Source: Lentisalinibacter orientalis (GTDB taxonomy: Bacteria > Pseudomonadota > Gammaproteobacteria > Steroidobacterales > Woeseiaceae). From it: a stretch of 64,000 nt of DNA. Position numbers and translations under genes: made by a program. This document shows, piece by piece, positions 32,944 through 40,698 of the stretch. The stretch covers positions 124,001-188,000 of the forward strand of contig NZ_JAPDRJ010000002.1 in the NCBI RefSeq assembly GCF_040706535.1, in the 5' to 3' direction. Each line of letters opens with the position of its first letter. Within the stretch, counting starts at the first letter, position 1. Under the pieces are notes generated by a model that saw only the letters and a program-made list of their open reading frames with translations, searched no databases and had not been told where the DNA came from.

Positions 32944-33999
32944 TCAACCGAAGTTGATCTTCGCTTCCAGGTTGCTGCGGGAATCCGCGTTGGCGAGCGC
33001 CTCTTCCAGCGTGATGCGCCCGTCCCGGTAGAGCTTCAGCAGCGCCTCGTCGTAAGTCTGCATGCCCCGCTCGTTGGAGTCCTTTACGGCCTCCTTCACG
33101 GCGGAGATGTCGCCCTTCATGATCAGCTCGGCGATGTGCGGCGAGTTCAGCATTACCTCCACGGCGGCCACACGCTTGCCCTCCCGGTCGCGCACCAGGC
33201 GCTGGGAGATGATGGCGCGCAGGTAGTGGGAGAGATCCATGAACACCTGGTTGTGCTGCTCCATCGGGAACATGTTGATGATGCGGTCCAGCGTCTCCGG
33301 CGCGTTGTTCGAGTGCAGCGTGGCGATGGCCAGCTGGCCGGTGCCGGCCAGGTCGAGCGCCGCCTGCATCGATTCCCGGTCCCGGATCTCGCCGATCAGC
33401 ACCACGTCGGGCGCCGCCCGCATGGCGCTCTTCAGGGCGCGGGCGTAGGAGATGGTGTCCATGCCCACTTCGCGCTGGTTGACGATGGACTTCTTGTTCG
33501 GGTGCAGGAACTCGATCGGGTCCTCGATGGTGATGATGTGCGACGAGGTATTCTCGTTGCGGTGATTCACCATGGCCGCCAGCGTCGTCGACTTGCCGCT
33601 GCCGGTGGCGCCCACCATGAGGATCAGGCCGCGCTTGAGCATGACCAGGTCCTCGAGGACTTCCGGCAGCTCGAGCTGCTCGAAGGTCGGCAGATCGGCC
33701 GTGATGAAGCGTAGCACCATGCCGACGTTGCCCCGCTGCTGGAAAACGTTGACGCGGAAGCGCCCCACACCGGGCTCGGACAGGGCGAAATCGATCTCCA
33801 TCTCCCGGGAGAAGACCTCGAGCTGTTCCTCGTTCATCAGCTCCAGAGCCGCCTGCTTCACCATCTTCGGCGTCAGCTCGAGCTTGTTCACCGGACGGAT
33901 CTTGCCCTCGATCTTGATCTTGACCGGCGCATAGGACGTGAAGAAGAGGTCAGAGGCCTTCTTCTCCGCCATCAGCTTGAACAGGGGTTTGACGTTCAT
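32944..33999 (-). CDS. Third PilT/PilU-family twitching ATPase (PilU-like paralog)
   Basis: 351-residue secretion-type hexameric ATPase. An N-terminal PAS-like domain is followed by Walker A GATGSGKST, Asp-box and Walker B region (DVVLIGEIRD), and His-box ATLHSNNAPETLDRIINMF. The C-terminus lacks the AIRNLIREGKVAQMYS block of true PilT and reads AELIMKGDISAVKEAVKDS, closer to PilU. It is the last gene after pilT and pilU, 40 bp beyond pilU. It probably acts as an accessory to PilT in pilus retraction; a distinct pilus system is the alternative. Confidence 0.88.
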   Translation of the reverse strand: MNVKPLFKLMAEKKASDLFFTSYAPVKIKIEGKIRPVNKLELTPKMVKQAALELMNEEQLEVFSREMEIDFALSEPGVGRFRVNVFQQRGNVGMVLRFITADLPTFEQLELPEVLEDLVMLKRGLILMVGATGSGKSTTLAAMVNHRNENTSSHIITIEDPIEFLHPNKKSIVNQREVGMDTISYARALKSAMRAAPDVVLIGEIRDRESMQAALDLAGTGQLAIATLHSNNAPETLDRIINMFPMEQHNQVFMDLSHYLRAIISQRLVRDREGKRVAAVEVMLNSPHIAELIMKGDISAVKEAVKDSNERGMQTYDEALLKLYRDGRITLEEALANADSRSNLEAKINFG

Positions 34000-34039
34000 G
34001 GGTTAGCGCCCGTTGACACTGGCCGGTGCAGGGACACCG

Positions 34040-35197
34040 TCAGAAGTGCTTGGCGGTGTCCTCCTCCATGATGCGCAGGCTGGTCGACTGCTGATCTGCC
34101 AGCGCCGTCTCGCGCTTGCTCTCCAGCTTGATCTTCAGCCGCAGCTCGTTGCGGGAATCCGCGTTGCGCATCGCCTCCTCGTAGGAGATATGCCCTTCCT
34201 CGTACAGGGCGAACAGCGCCTGGTCGAAGGTCTGCATGCCGAGCCGCGTGGACTTGCCCATGATCTCCTTGATCTGGGCCACCTCGCCCTTGAAGATCAG
34301 GTCCGCAATCAGCGGCGAGGTCAGCATGATCTCCATCGCGGCGATGCGCCCCACGCCGCTCTCCCGCGGGATCAGCCGCTGGGAGATGAGCGCCTTCACG
34401 TTCAGCGACAGGTCCATCAGCAGCTGGGAGCGGCGCTCTTCCGGGAAGAAATTGATGATGCGATCCAGCGCCTGGTTGGCGCTGTTCGCGTGCAGGGTCG
34501 CCAGACACAGGTGGCCGGTCTCGGCGAACTGGATGCCGTATTCCATCGTCTCCTTGTCGCGAATCTCGCCGATCAGGATGACGTCCGGCGCCTGGCGCAG
34601 CGTGTTCTTCAGCGCCATGTGCCAGCTCTCGGTGTCGACGCCCACCTCGCGCTGGGTGACCACGCAGCCGCGGTGGGGATGCACGAACTCCACCGGGTCC
34701 TCGATGGTGATGATGTGGCCGCGGGAGTGTTCGTTGCGGTGGCCGATCATGGTCGCGAGCGTGGTCGACTTACCCGAACCGGTACCGCCGACGACGATCA
34801 CCAGGCCGCGCTTGTTCATGACCACGTCCTTCAGGATGGGCGGCAGCTCCATCTCGTCGAAGGTGGGGATCTTGGTGGTGATCGTGCGCAGCACGGCGCC
34901 CACGTGCCCCTGTTGCACGAAGGCGCTGACGCGGAAACGGCCGATGCCCTGGGGATTGATGGCGAAGTTGCATTCCTTGGTGGCGTCGAACTCCTTCGCC
35001 TGCTTGTCGTTCATGATCGAGCGGACGATGATCGACGTCTGCTCGGCGGACAGCGGCTGCTCCGTCGCCCGGTGCACCTCGCCGTCGATCTTGATCGCCG
35101 GCGGGAAGCCCGTGGTAATGAAGAGATCCGAGCCCTTCTTCTCCACGAGCTTCTTCAGAAGATTCTGTGTCAGTCGTACTGCCTGTTCCCGATCCAT
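34040..35197 (-). CDS. pilU: Type IV pilus retraction ATPase PilU
   Basis: 385 residues. Shares with Pseudomonas PilU the blocks KKGSDLFITTG, CNFAINPQGIGRFRVSAFVQ, VTQREVGVDTESWHMALKNT, GHLCLATLHANSANQALDRI and a long charged C-terminal tail. Walker A is GGTGSGKST. PilU supports PilT-dependent retraction under load. GGGGGCG precedes ATG 35197 at a good distance. It lies 33 bp downstream of pilT. Confidence 0.93.
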   Translation of the reverse strand: MDREQAVRLTQNLLKKLVEKKGSDLFITTGFPPAIKIDGEVHRATEQPLSAEQTSIIVRSIMNDKQAKEFDATKECNFAINPQGIGRFRVSAFVQQGHVGAVLRTITTKIPTFDEMELPPILKDVVMNKRGLVIVVGGTGSGKSTTLATMIGHRNEHSRGHIITIEDPVEFVHPHRGCVVTQREVGVDTESWHMALKNTLRQAPDVILIGEIRDKETMEYGIQFAETGHLCLATLHANSANQALDRIINFFPEERRSQLLMDLSLNVKALISQRLIPRESGVGRIAAMEIMLTSPLIADLIFKGEVAQIKEIMGKSTRLGMQTFDQALFALYEEGHISYEEAMRNADSRNELRLKIKLESKRETALADQQSTSLRIMEEDTAKHF

Positions 35198-35230
35198 GTC
35201 GCCCCCCGGGCCGCGTCAGAGCGCTGCGGC

Positions 35231-36271
35231 CTAGAAATTCTCCTTGCTCACCGCCTTGAAGCGGGCCTCTTCCTTGGTGATGAGTCCCTTCTGCATGAGC
35301 TCGGCCAGGTTCTGGTCCAGCGTGTGCATGCCGGCGCCCTGCCCCGTCTGGATGGCCGAGTACATCTGCGCCACCTTGCCCTCGCGGATCAGGTTACGGA
35401 TGGCCGGCGTGCCGATCATGATCTCATGGGCCGCCACCCGGCCGCCGCCGATCTTCTTCAGCAGCGTCTGGGAGATCACCGCCTTCAGCGACTCCGACAG
35501 CATGGCGCGCACCATCTCCTTCTCCGCGGCCGGGAACACGTCCACGACACGGTCGATGGTCTTGGCCGCGGAACTCGTATGCAGCGTGCCGAACACGAGG
35601 TGGCCGGTCTCGGCCGCGGTCAGCGCGAGACGGATGGTCTCCAGGTCGCGCAGCTCGCCCACCAGGATGACGTCCGGGTCCTCGCGCAGGGCGGAACGCA
35701 GCGCCTCGGAGAAGCCGAGCGTGTCGCGGTGCACCTCGCGCTGGTTGATGAGCGACTTCTTGCTCTCGTGCACGAACTCGATCGGGTCCTCGATGGTGAG
35801 GATGTGATCGGGCTTGTTGTCGTTGATGTAGTCCACCATCGCGGCCAGCGTCGTCGACTTGCCCGAACCGGTGGGACCCGTCACCAGACAGATGCCGCGC
35901 GGCTGCATCGCGATGTCCTTGAAGATCGCCGGCGCACCCAGGTCGTCCAGCGTGAGTATCTCCGAGGGGATGATGCGGAAGACGGCGCCCGAGCCGCGCA
36001 TCTGGTTGTAGGCATTCACGCGGAAGCGGGCGAGCTTCGGAATCTCGAACGAGAAGTCGGTCTCGAAGTACTCCTCGTAGGCCTTACGCTGCTTGTCATT
36101 CATGATGTCGTACACCATGCTGTTGACTTCCTTGTGCGTAAGGGCGGGCATATTGATCCGCTTGATGTCGCCATCGACCCGGATCATGGGCGGGACTCCC
36201 GCCGACAGGTGCAGGTCGGAGGCCTTGTTCTTCACCGTGAACGACAGGAGCTGCGCGATATCGACGGCCAT
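35231..36271 (-). CDS. pilT: Type IV pilus retraction ATPase PilT
   Basis: 346 residues. Walker A GPTGSGKST, Walker B/Asp region DPDVILVGELRD, His-box FGTLHTSSAAKTIDRVVDVF, and the PilT-specific C-terminal AIRNLIREGKVAQMYSAIQT. Depolymerises the pilus at the inner-membrane base, powering twitching. First gene of pilT-pilU-third paralog and divergent from yggS, the order found in pseudomonads. The Pil-Chp operon that controls it lies about 8 kb away on the same strand. Confidence 0.96.
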   Translation of the reverse strand: MAVDIAQLLSFTVKNKASDLHLSAGVPPMIRVDGDIKRINMPALTHKEVNSMVYDIMNDKQRKAYEEYFETDFSFEIPKLARFRVNAYNQMRGSGAVFRIIPSEILTLDDLGAPAIFKDIAMQPRGICLVTGPTGSGKSTTLAAMVDYINDNKPDHILTIEDPIEFVHESKKSLINQREVHRDTLGFSEALRSALREDPDVILVGELRDLETIRLALTAAETGHLVFGTLHTSSAAKTIDRVVDVFPAAEKEMVRAMLSESLKAVISQTLLKKIGGGRVAAHEIMIGTPAIRNLIREGKVAQMYSAIQTGQGAGMHTLDQNLAELMQKGLITKEEARFKAVSKENF

Positions 36272-36302
36272 GCGTATCCCTTGCTTGCAGGTGTCCAGAC
36301 AG

Positions 36303-36335
36303 CCGGATTTACCATAAATCCGGATGCGCTAGTAT
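36303..36335. promoter_or_regulatory. Perfect 9+9 bp palindrome overlapping a possible yggS promoter
   Basis: CCGGATTTA-CCA-TAAATCCGG (36303-36323) is a perfect inverted repeat in the 86-bp divergent pilT-yggS region. On the plus strand TTTACC (36308-36313), a 16-bp spacer and TAGTAT (36330-36335) form a plausible promoter whose -35 lies in the left arm, as an operator would. Alternatively it is a hairpin in the pilT leader. Confidence 0.45.
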
Positions 36336-36357
36336 AGCGGAGCAAACGGAAATTAAC

Positions 36358-37062
36358 GTGATTGGAGTCACGGAAAACCTCCGGAAAATCAATGAATCCA
36401 TCGCTTCCATCGCGCGTTCCGCAGGCCGCGATCCGGCCTCGGTGACGCTGGTGGCGGTGTCCAAGCGCCAGCCGCTGGAGCGGGTACGCGAGGCGGTGGC
36501 GGCCGGCCACCGCCATTTCGGCGAGAACACGCTGCAGGGGGCGCTCGCGCACATGGACGCGCTGGTGGATGCACCGGGCGACGCGGGCCTCACCTGGCAT
36601 TTCATCGGCCCCGTCCAGTCGAACAAGACCCGGCCGATCGCCGAGCGGTTCGACTGGGTGCACACCATCGAGCGGGAGAAGATTGCCCGGCGCCTGAGCG
36701 AGCAGCGCCCGCCGGATGCGCCGCCGCTGGACGTCTGCATCCAGGTCAACGTCGACGACGAGGCGTCGAAGAGCGGCTGCGCGCCGGAGGAGGCGGGGCC
36801 GCTCGCGGACCTCGTTGCCGGGCTGCCGCGGCTGCGGCTGCGCGGGCTGATGTGCATACCGGCGCCGGCCGAAGGGCTCGCGGCCCAGCGGCGGCCGTTC
36901 GCCCGGCTGCGCGACCTCCTCGAGGAACTGAACGCCCGCGGGCATCGGCTGGACACGCTGTCCATGGGCATGTCCGCCGATCTCGAGGCAGCCATACTGG
37001 AGGGAGCGACACTGGTCCGGGTGGGCACCGACGTATTCGGGCCGCGCACTGAAGAGGGCTGA
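36358..37062 (+). CDS. yggS: YggS/PLPBP family pyridoxal phosphate homeostasis protein
   Basis: 234 residues from GTG 36358. PLP-binding Lys in LVAVSKRQPLE (about residue 36), HFGENTLQG, WHFIGPVQSNK, VDDEASKSGC and LSMGMSADLEAAI are the family hallmarks. It binds PLP without known catalysis and buffers vitamin B6 pools. Followed 10 bp later by proC, the conserved yggS-proC-yggT order. Confidence 0.94.
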   Translation: MIGVTENLRKINESIASIARSAGRDPASVTLVAVSKRQPLERVREAVAAGHRHFGENTLQGALAHMDALVDAPGDAGLTWHFIGPVQSNKTRPIAERFDWVHTIEREKIARRLSEQRPPDAPPLDVCIQVNVDDEASKSGCAPEEAGPLADLVAGLPRLRLRGLMCIPAPAEGLAAQRRPFARLRDLLEELNARGHRLDTLSMGMSADLEAAILEGATLVRVGTDVFGPRTEEG

Positions 37063-37072
37063 CGAGGTCACT

Positions 37073-37900
37073 ATGAGCGAACCGGTCATCGGCTTCATCG
37101 GCGGCGGCAACATGGCCACCGCCATCATCCGCGGCCTGCGGGCCCGGGGCGTGGGCGCAGAGCGCATCGCCGTCTCCGACCCCAGCGCGGAGCGCCGCGA
37201 GGCGCTGGCGGCGCTGCTGCCCGGCGGACGGGTCAGCGCGGACAACGGGGACATCGCCGCTGCCGCGGACGTGCTGGTGCTCGCGGTGAAGCCCCAGGTG
37301 ATGGCCGAAGTGCTGCCGCCGCTGGCCGACGCCGTGCAGGCCTCGGCGCCGCTGGTGGTCTCGATCGCGGCGGGCATCCGCAGCGACGACATCGACGGCT
37401 GGCTCGGCGGCGGACTCGCCGTGGTGCGCTGCATGCCGAATCAGCCCGCCCTGGTCGGCGAAGGCATGACCGTACTGTATGCGAACCGCCGCGCCCGGCC
37501 GGGCCGGGACCGCGCCGACGCCGTGCTCTCGGCCGCCGGCCCGACGCTCTGGGTGGACGAGGAATCGATGATCGATGCGGCCACCGCCATCTCCGGCAGC
37601 GGCCCGGCCTATTTCTTCTATCTGCTGGAGGCGCTCATCGCCACGGCCGTCGAGTTCGGCTTCACGCCGGAGCAGGCGCGCCGCCTGGCGGTACAAACGG
37701 CGAAGGGTGCCGCCGCCACGGCGGAGAGCGAGGCCGACGAGCCGGCCGTGCTGCGCGAGCGCGTCACCTCGCCGGGCGGAACCACGGCGGCCGCATTCGC
37801 CGTCCTCGAGGACGCGGACGTTCGTGCTATCTTTAGGCGCGCCATTCATGCCGCGCGGCGGCGCGCGGGCGAACTCGCCGGCGATGCCGCGACGGACTGA
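37073..37900 (+). CDS. proC: Pyrroline-5-carboxylate reductase
   Basis: 275 residues. Last step of proline synthesis, reducing P5C with NAD(P)H. N-terminal Rossmann motif IGFIGGGNMATAIIRGL, LAVKPQ, VVSIAAGI, a catalytic-domain ISGSGPAYFF and SPGGTTAAAF near the C-terminus. The usual MPNTPALVGEG reads MPNQPALVGEG, a Thr-to-Gln change near the substrate loop. The yggT family gene follows after 33 bp. Confidence 0.95.
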   Translation: MSEPVIGFIGGGNMATAIIRGLRARGVGAERIAVSDPSAERREALAALLPGGRVSADNGDIAAAADVLVLAVKPQVMAEVLPPLADAVQASAPLVVSIAAGIRSDDIDGWLGGGLAVVRCMPNQPALVGEGMTVLYANRRARPGRDRADAVLSAAGPTLWVDEESMIDAATAISGSGPAYFFYLLEALIATAVEFGFTPEQARRLAVQTAKGAAATAESEADEPAVLRERVTSPGGTTAAAFAVLEDADVRAIFRRAIHAARRRAGELAGDAATD

Positions 37901-37933
37901 GTCCCGCCGGACGCGACCGCACGGAGTGAGAGC

Positions 37934-38485
37934 TTGGACGACGCGCTGATCTTCCTCTTCCGGACCCTGGCCGACCTGTTCCTGATCGTGCTGCTGCTGC
38001 GGCTGTTCATGCAGCTGTTCCGGGCGGACTTCCGCAACCCGCTCTCCCAGGCGATCGTGCGCATCACCTCGCCTTTCATCGTGCCGCTGCGGCGCGTCCT
38101 GCCGCCCATGGGCAAGATCGACACGGCCACGCTGGTAGTGATACTGCTGTTCGAGCTCGTGTTCGTCGCCGCCATGGCCTACGCACTGAACATGACGCCG
38201 GACGGCTTCGGGTTGCTGTACTACGCCATCCTGCGCACGGTCATGATCGCGTTACGCTTCTTTTTCTTCGCCATCATCGTCTACGTCATATTGAGCTGGG
38301 TCGCACCCGGCACCTACAACCCGGTCACCAGTCTGCTCAGCCAGCTGGTCAACCCCATCCTGGACCCGGCCCGACGCGTGATCCCCACCATCGGCGGGCT
38401 GGATCTCTCGCCGCTGCTGATTGCCATCCTTCTGCAGGCCGCCAGCATCGCCGTGGGCGGCGCCCTGCCCGGCGTGCTGCACTGA
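37934..38485 (+). CDS. yggT: YggT family membrane protein
   Basis: 183 residues from TTG 37934 with GGAGTGAG upstream. Two repeats of the YGGT unit, each with two membrane helices; repeat one has FRADFRNPLSQAIVRITSPF and repeat two YNPVTSLLSQLVNPILDPAR. YggT proteins have been linked to osmotic shock tolerance and cell division but are not well defined. Probably co-transcribed with yggS and proC. Confidence 0.9.
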   Translation: MDDALIFLFRTLADLFLIVLLLRLFMQLFRADFRNPLSQAIVRITSPFIVPLRRVLPPMGKIDTATLVVILLFELVFVAAMAYALNMTPDGFGLLYYAILRTVMIALRFFFFAIIVYVILSWVAPGTYNPVTSLLSQLVNPILDPARRVIPTIGGLDLSPLLIAILLQAASIAVGGALPGVLH

Positions 38486-38549
38486 CGGCAGCGGCCGAAG
38501 CGCCGCACGGCCGGCAACCGCACGTTCGGGCCGGGCGAAGGGGATGGTT

Positions 38550-38555
38550 TATAGT
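38550..38555 (+). promoter_or_regulatory. Possible -10 element for the DUF4426 gene
   Basis: TATAGT in the 103-bp gap after yggT, 33 bp before ATG 38589. The best -35 candidate (TTCGGG) is weak and 19 bp away. Confidence 0.35.
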
Positions 38556-38588
38556 AGGGCCGTCATGAAAAGGCACGGGGAGACCGCT

Positions 38589-39065
38589 ATGAGGCCGACG
38601 AAAACGATACTGCTTGCGCTGGCGGCTGTGCTGTTCTCCGCCTGCGGCGATGGCGGGCAGCAGGAGCGTAACGTGCCCGAGGCGATGCCTTCGGGCGAGA
38701 CGTCCGCCGAGGTCGGCGATTACATCGTGCACTACAACGCGATGACCACCGATCAGCTCACGCCGACGGTCGCGCAGAGCACGGGTATTGTCCGTTCCAA
38801 GAACCGGGCCATGCTGAACGTGAGCTTCGTCGAGAAGGCGACGGGCAACACGGTGGAGGGAGGCGTCGAGGTGTCGGCGGCGAACCTCACGGGGCAGACG
38901 AAGAACATCACGATGCGCCGCGTGCGTGACGGCGAGGCGACGTACTACATCGGCGAGGTGCCGGTCGCGCATCGGGAGACGCTGATCTTCAATATCGAGG
39001 CAACACCGCCCGGTGCCACTCAGCCGACCATGCTGAAGTTCCGCCGCCAGTTCTTCACGGATTGA
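38589..39065 (+). CDS. DUF4426 domain lipoprotein
   Basis: 158 residues from ATG 38589, chosen for GGGGAG 6 bp upstream. Signal peptide with lipobox LFSAC (Cys about 17), then a single DUF4426-like domain (VHYNAMTTDQLTPTVAQSTG, ATYYIGEVPVAHRETLIFNI). Homologs lie near yggT/proC in Pseudomonas and Vibrio. Asp at the +2 position of the mature protein (Cys-Gly-Asp puts Gly at +2, so not an inner-membrane retention signal) suggests outer-membrane placement. Function unknown. Confidence 0.8.
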   Translation: MRPTKTILLALAAVLFSACGDGGQQERNVPEAMPSGETSAEVGDYIVHYNAMTTDQLTPTVAQSTGIVRSKNRAMLNVSFVEKATGNTVEGGVEVSAANLTGQTKNITMRRVRDGEATYYIGEVPVAHRETLIFNIEATPPGATQPTMLKFRRQFFTD

Positions 39066-39151
39066 CGAAACCCCGAAAAAAACCCTGCGAAATACACTTC
39101 ACCATCTGTCGCGTCAGAGCGAGTTGTGGTAAGTTGCCGCGCTTTATCGAG

Positions 39152-39170
39152 CCGGGATTGCCCGGGTTTT
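39152..39170 (+). terminator. Weak terminator-like hairpin ahead of the HU-family gene
   Basis: CCGGG-ATTG-CCCGG (39152-39165) followed by GTTTT, 86 bp after the DUF4426 stop and 23 bp before the HU-family start. It could end the upstream transcript or act within the leader. Confidence 0.4.
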
Positions 39171-39193
39171 GCGTTCCATCCAGGAGTTGATAC

Positions 39194-39532
39194 ATGGCAG
39201 CAAAGAAAAAGGCCGCTACCGCGGCCAAGAAGGCACCGACGAAGTCGGAGATCTACAGACACATCGCGGAAGACACCGGACTCACCCGCAAGGACGTCGC
39301 CGCGGTCTTCGACTCACTGACCGGCCTGATGAAGAAGAACCTCGGCGGGCGCGGCGCCCCGGGGACGTTCACGCTGCCCGGCCTCGCGAAGATGACCGTC
39401 AAGAAGAAGCCCGCCGTCAAGGCGCGCAAGGGCATCAACCCGTTCACGGGCGAAGAGATGATGTTCAAGGCCAAGCCGGCCAGCAAGACGGTGAAGGTCA
39501 CGGCCCTGAAAGGCCTGAAAGACATGGTCTGA
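39194..39532 (+). CDS. HU/IHF-family DNA-binding protein with Lys/Ala-rich N-terminal tail
   Basis: 112 residues. A basic tail (MAAKKKAATAAKKAPTKSE) precedes an HU-like fold: helical IYRHIAEDTGLTRKDVAAVF then FTLPGLAKMTVKKKPAVKAR, and the DNA-binding arm consensus INPFTGEEMMFKAKPA. The arm matches RxxxNPxTG with Ile before Asn. AGGAG lies 8 bp upstream of ATG 39194. The upstream leader holds a small hairpin CCGGG-ATTG-CCCGG followed by GTTTT (39152-39170), which may terminate the DUF4426 transcript. Monocistronic, with a strong terminator. Confidence 0.9.
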   Translation: MAAKKKAATAAKKAPTKSEIYRHIAEDTGLTRKDVAAVFDSLTGLMKKNLGGRGAPGTFTLPGLAKMTVKKKPAVKARKGINPFTGEEMMFKAKPASKTVKVTALKGLKDMV

Positions 39533-39556
39533 GTCACCCCTGCGTGACACGGATCG

Positions 39557-39585
39557 GAAAAACCGGGCAGCTGCCCGGTTTTTTT
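39557..39585. terminator. Bidirectional intrinsic terminator between the HU and TerB-like genes
   Basis: AAAAACCGGGCAG then CTGCCCGGTTTTTTT forms a nearly loop-free 9-bp core stem flanked by A and T tracts, so it works on both strands. The T tract overlaps the TAA stop of the minus-strand TerB-like gene. Confidence 0.92.
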
Positions 39586-40048
39586 ATGCCTCGTCCGGGC
39601 GGGCCAGCAGTTTGCGCCGCATGACCTCCGAGCGCGGCACGTAGAGCAGCTCGCCGATCTTGTGGACCATGGCGTCCTCGTACTTGTCGAGCCGCCCGTC
39701 GGCGAAAGCCACGGCCCACAGCCTGCCCATCAGCTCCGACTTCTGCCGCTCGTCGAGCCGTTCGTGCAGCGTGCGGGTGAATTCGAACAGCGACACCGAA
39801 TGCTCCACCCGCTCGCTGGCCTCCTCGCGCAGCAGCGTGGCTTCCTCTTCGGTGAGTTCGTAATGGCGGCGCAGCAGCTCCTCGAGTGCCAGCGCCTCCT
39901 CCGCGTCGAAGTCGAAATCGGCGCGGGCCACCTCCACCAGCAATGCGGCGGCGGCAAGACGTATGGCGTGCTCCTCGTCCTGCGCCGAGTCGCCCTCCTC
40001 CGAACCGTCCAGCAATGATTCGAGCTTTCGCGCCAGCGCATCGAGCAT
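39584..40048 (-). CDS. TerB-like (tellurite resistance TerB family) protein
   Basis: 154 residues, all-helical and acidic: EEHAIRLAAAALLVEVARAD, DFDAEEALALEELLRRHYEL, LWAVAFADGRLDKYEDAMVH and KIGELLYVPR. These match the TerB/DUF533-like family, whose tellurite link is mostly historical. Cytosolic. The start is 2 bp after the alpha/beta hydrolase stop, so they form a minus-strand unit with the antiporter gene. Confidence 0.85.
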   Translation of the reverse strand: MLDALARKLESLLDGSEEGDSAQDEEHAIRLAAAALLVEVARADFDFDAEEALALEELLRRHYELTEEEATLLREEASERVEHSVSLFEFTRTLHERLDERQKSELMGRLWAVAFADGRLDKYEDAMVHKIGELLYVPRSEVMRRKLLARPDEA

Positions 40049-40050
40049 GA

Positions 40051-40698
40051 TCAGTCCGCGTCCTTCCCCTCGCCGTCGAGCAGCTCGCCGAGCCGCTCGC
40101 GCAGCAACGTGAGTTTACCGTGGAAAAAATGGTCGACCTCCGGCAGCAGCAGGAGTTCCGGGCCCGGCGCCAGCTCGTTGACCCACTCGACGACGCCGTC
40201 GGCGTCCACGAGCTCGTCTTCCTCGCCCTGGACGATGATCCACGGACACTCGGGCTGACGCTCGGTGGCCACCGGCAGCCGGCCGACCGGCGGCGCCACG
40301 GTGATGAGCCGCGCCGGCGTCCGTCGGGCGGCGGCATGCAGCGCCACCGCCGCGCCGAAGGAGAATCCCGCGAGCCAGGCCTCGCCGCCAAAGCGTCGCG
40401 CGGCCCAGTCCATCACCGCCAGCGCGTCGTCCACCTCGCCGACGCCGTCGTCGTAGCCGCCCTCGCTGGCGCCGACGCCGCGGAAATTGAAGCGGATCGC
40501 CGCCAGTCCCCGCTCGTTGAACACGCGGCACAGCGTGTGCACGACCTTGTTCTGCATGCTGCCGCCGTGCTGCGGATGGGGATGGCAGGCGACACCGTAA
40601 CCGGTCGGCTCGCCTTCGGGCGGCAGCTCGAGCAGCGCCTCCAGGTCGCCGGCGGGACCCGGGATCATCACCTCTTCACGCCGGGGCAGCCTGCGCAT
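40051..40698 (-). CDS. Alpha/beta hydrolase, dienelactone-hydrolase-like
   Basis: 215 residues. Nucleophile elbow GFSFGAAVAL (Ser about 113), acid Asp in VQGEEDELVDAD and catalytic His in LPEVDHFFHGKL, with the oxyanion CHPHPQHGGSM near residue 38. This matches small cytosolic serine hydrolases annotated as alpha/beta family; the substrate is unknown. Start ATG 40698 has GAGGGGGG 5 bp upstream and overlaps the antiporter gene by 23 bp; an in-frame ATG 30 bp later is less well served. Confidence 0.88.
   Translation of the reverse strand: MRRLPRREEVMIPGPAGDLEALLELPPEGEPTGYGVACHPHPQHGGSMQNKVVHTLCRVFNERGLAAIRFNFRGVGASEGGYDDGVGEVDDALAVMDWAARRFGGEAWLAGFSFGAAVALHAAARRTPARLITVAPPVGRLPVATERQPECPWIIVQGEEDELVDADGVVEWVNELAPGPELLLLPEVDHFFHGKLTLLRERLGELLDGEGKDAD

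Noticed and set aside
34013..36337. 774-codon plus-strand frame opposite pilU and pilT
   Set aside because: Crosses two well-conserved minus-strand genes and has no family features.
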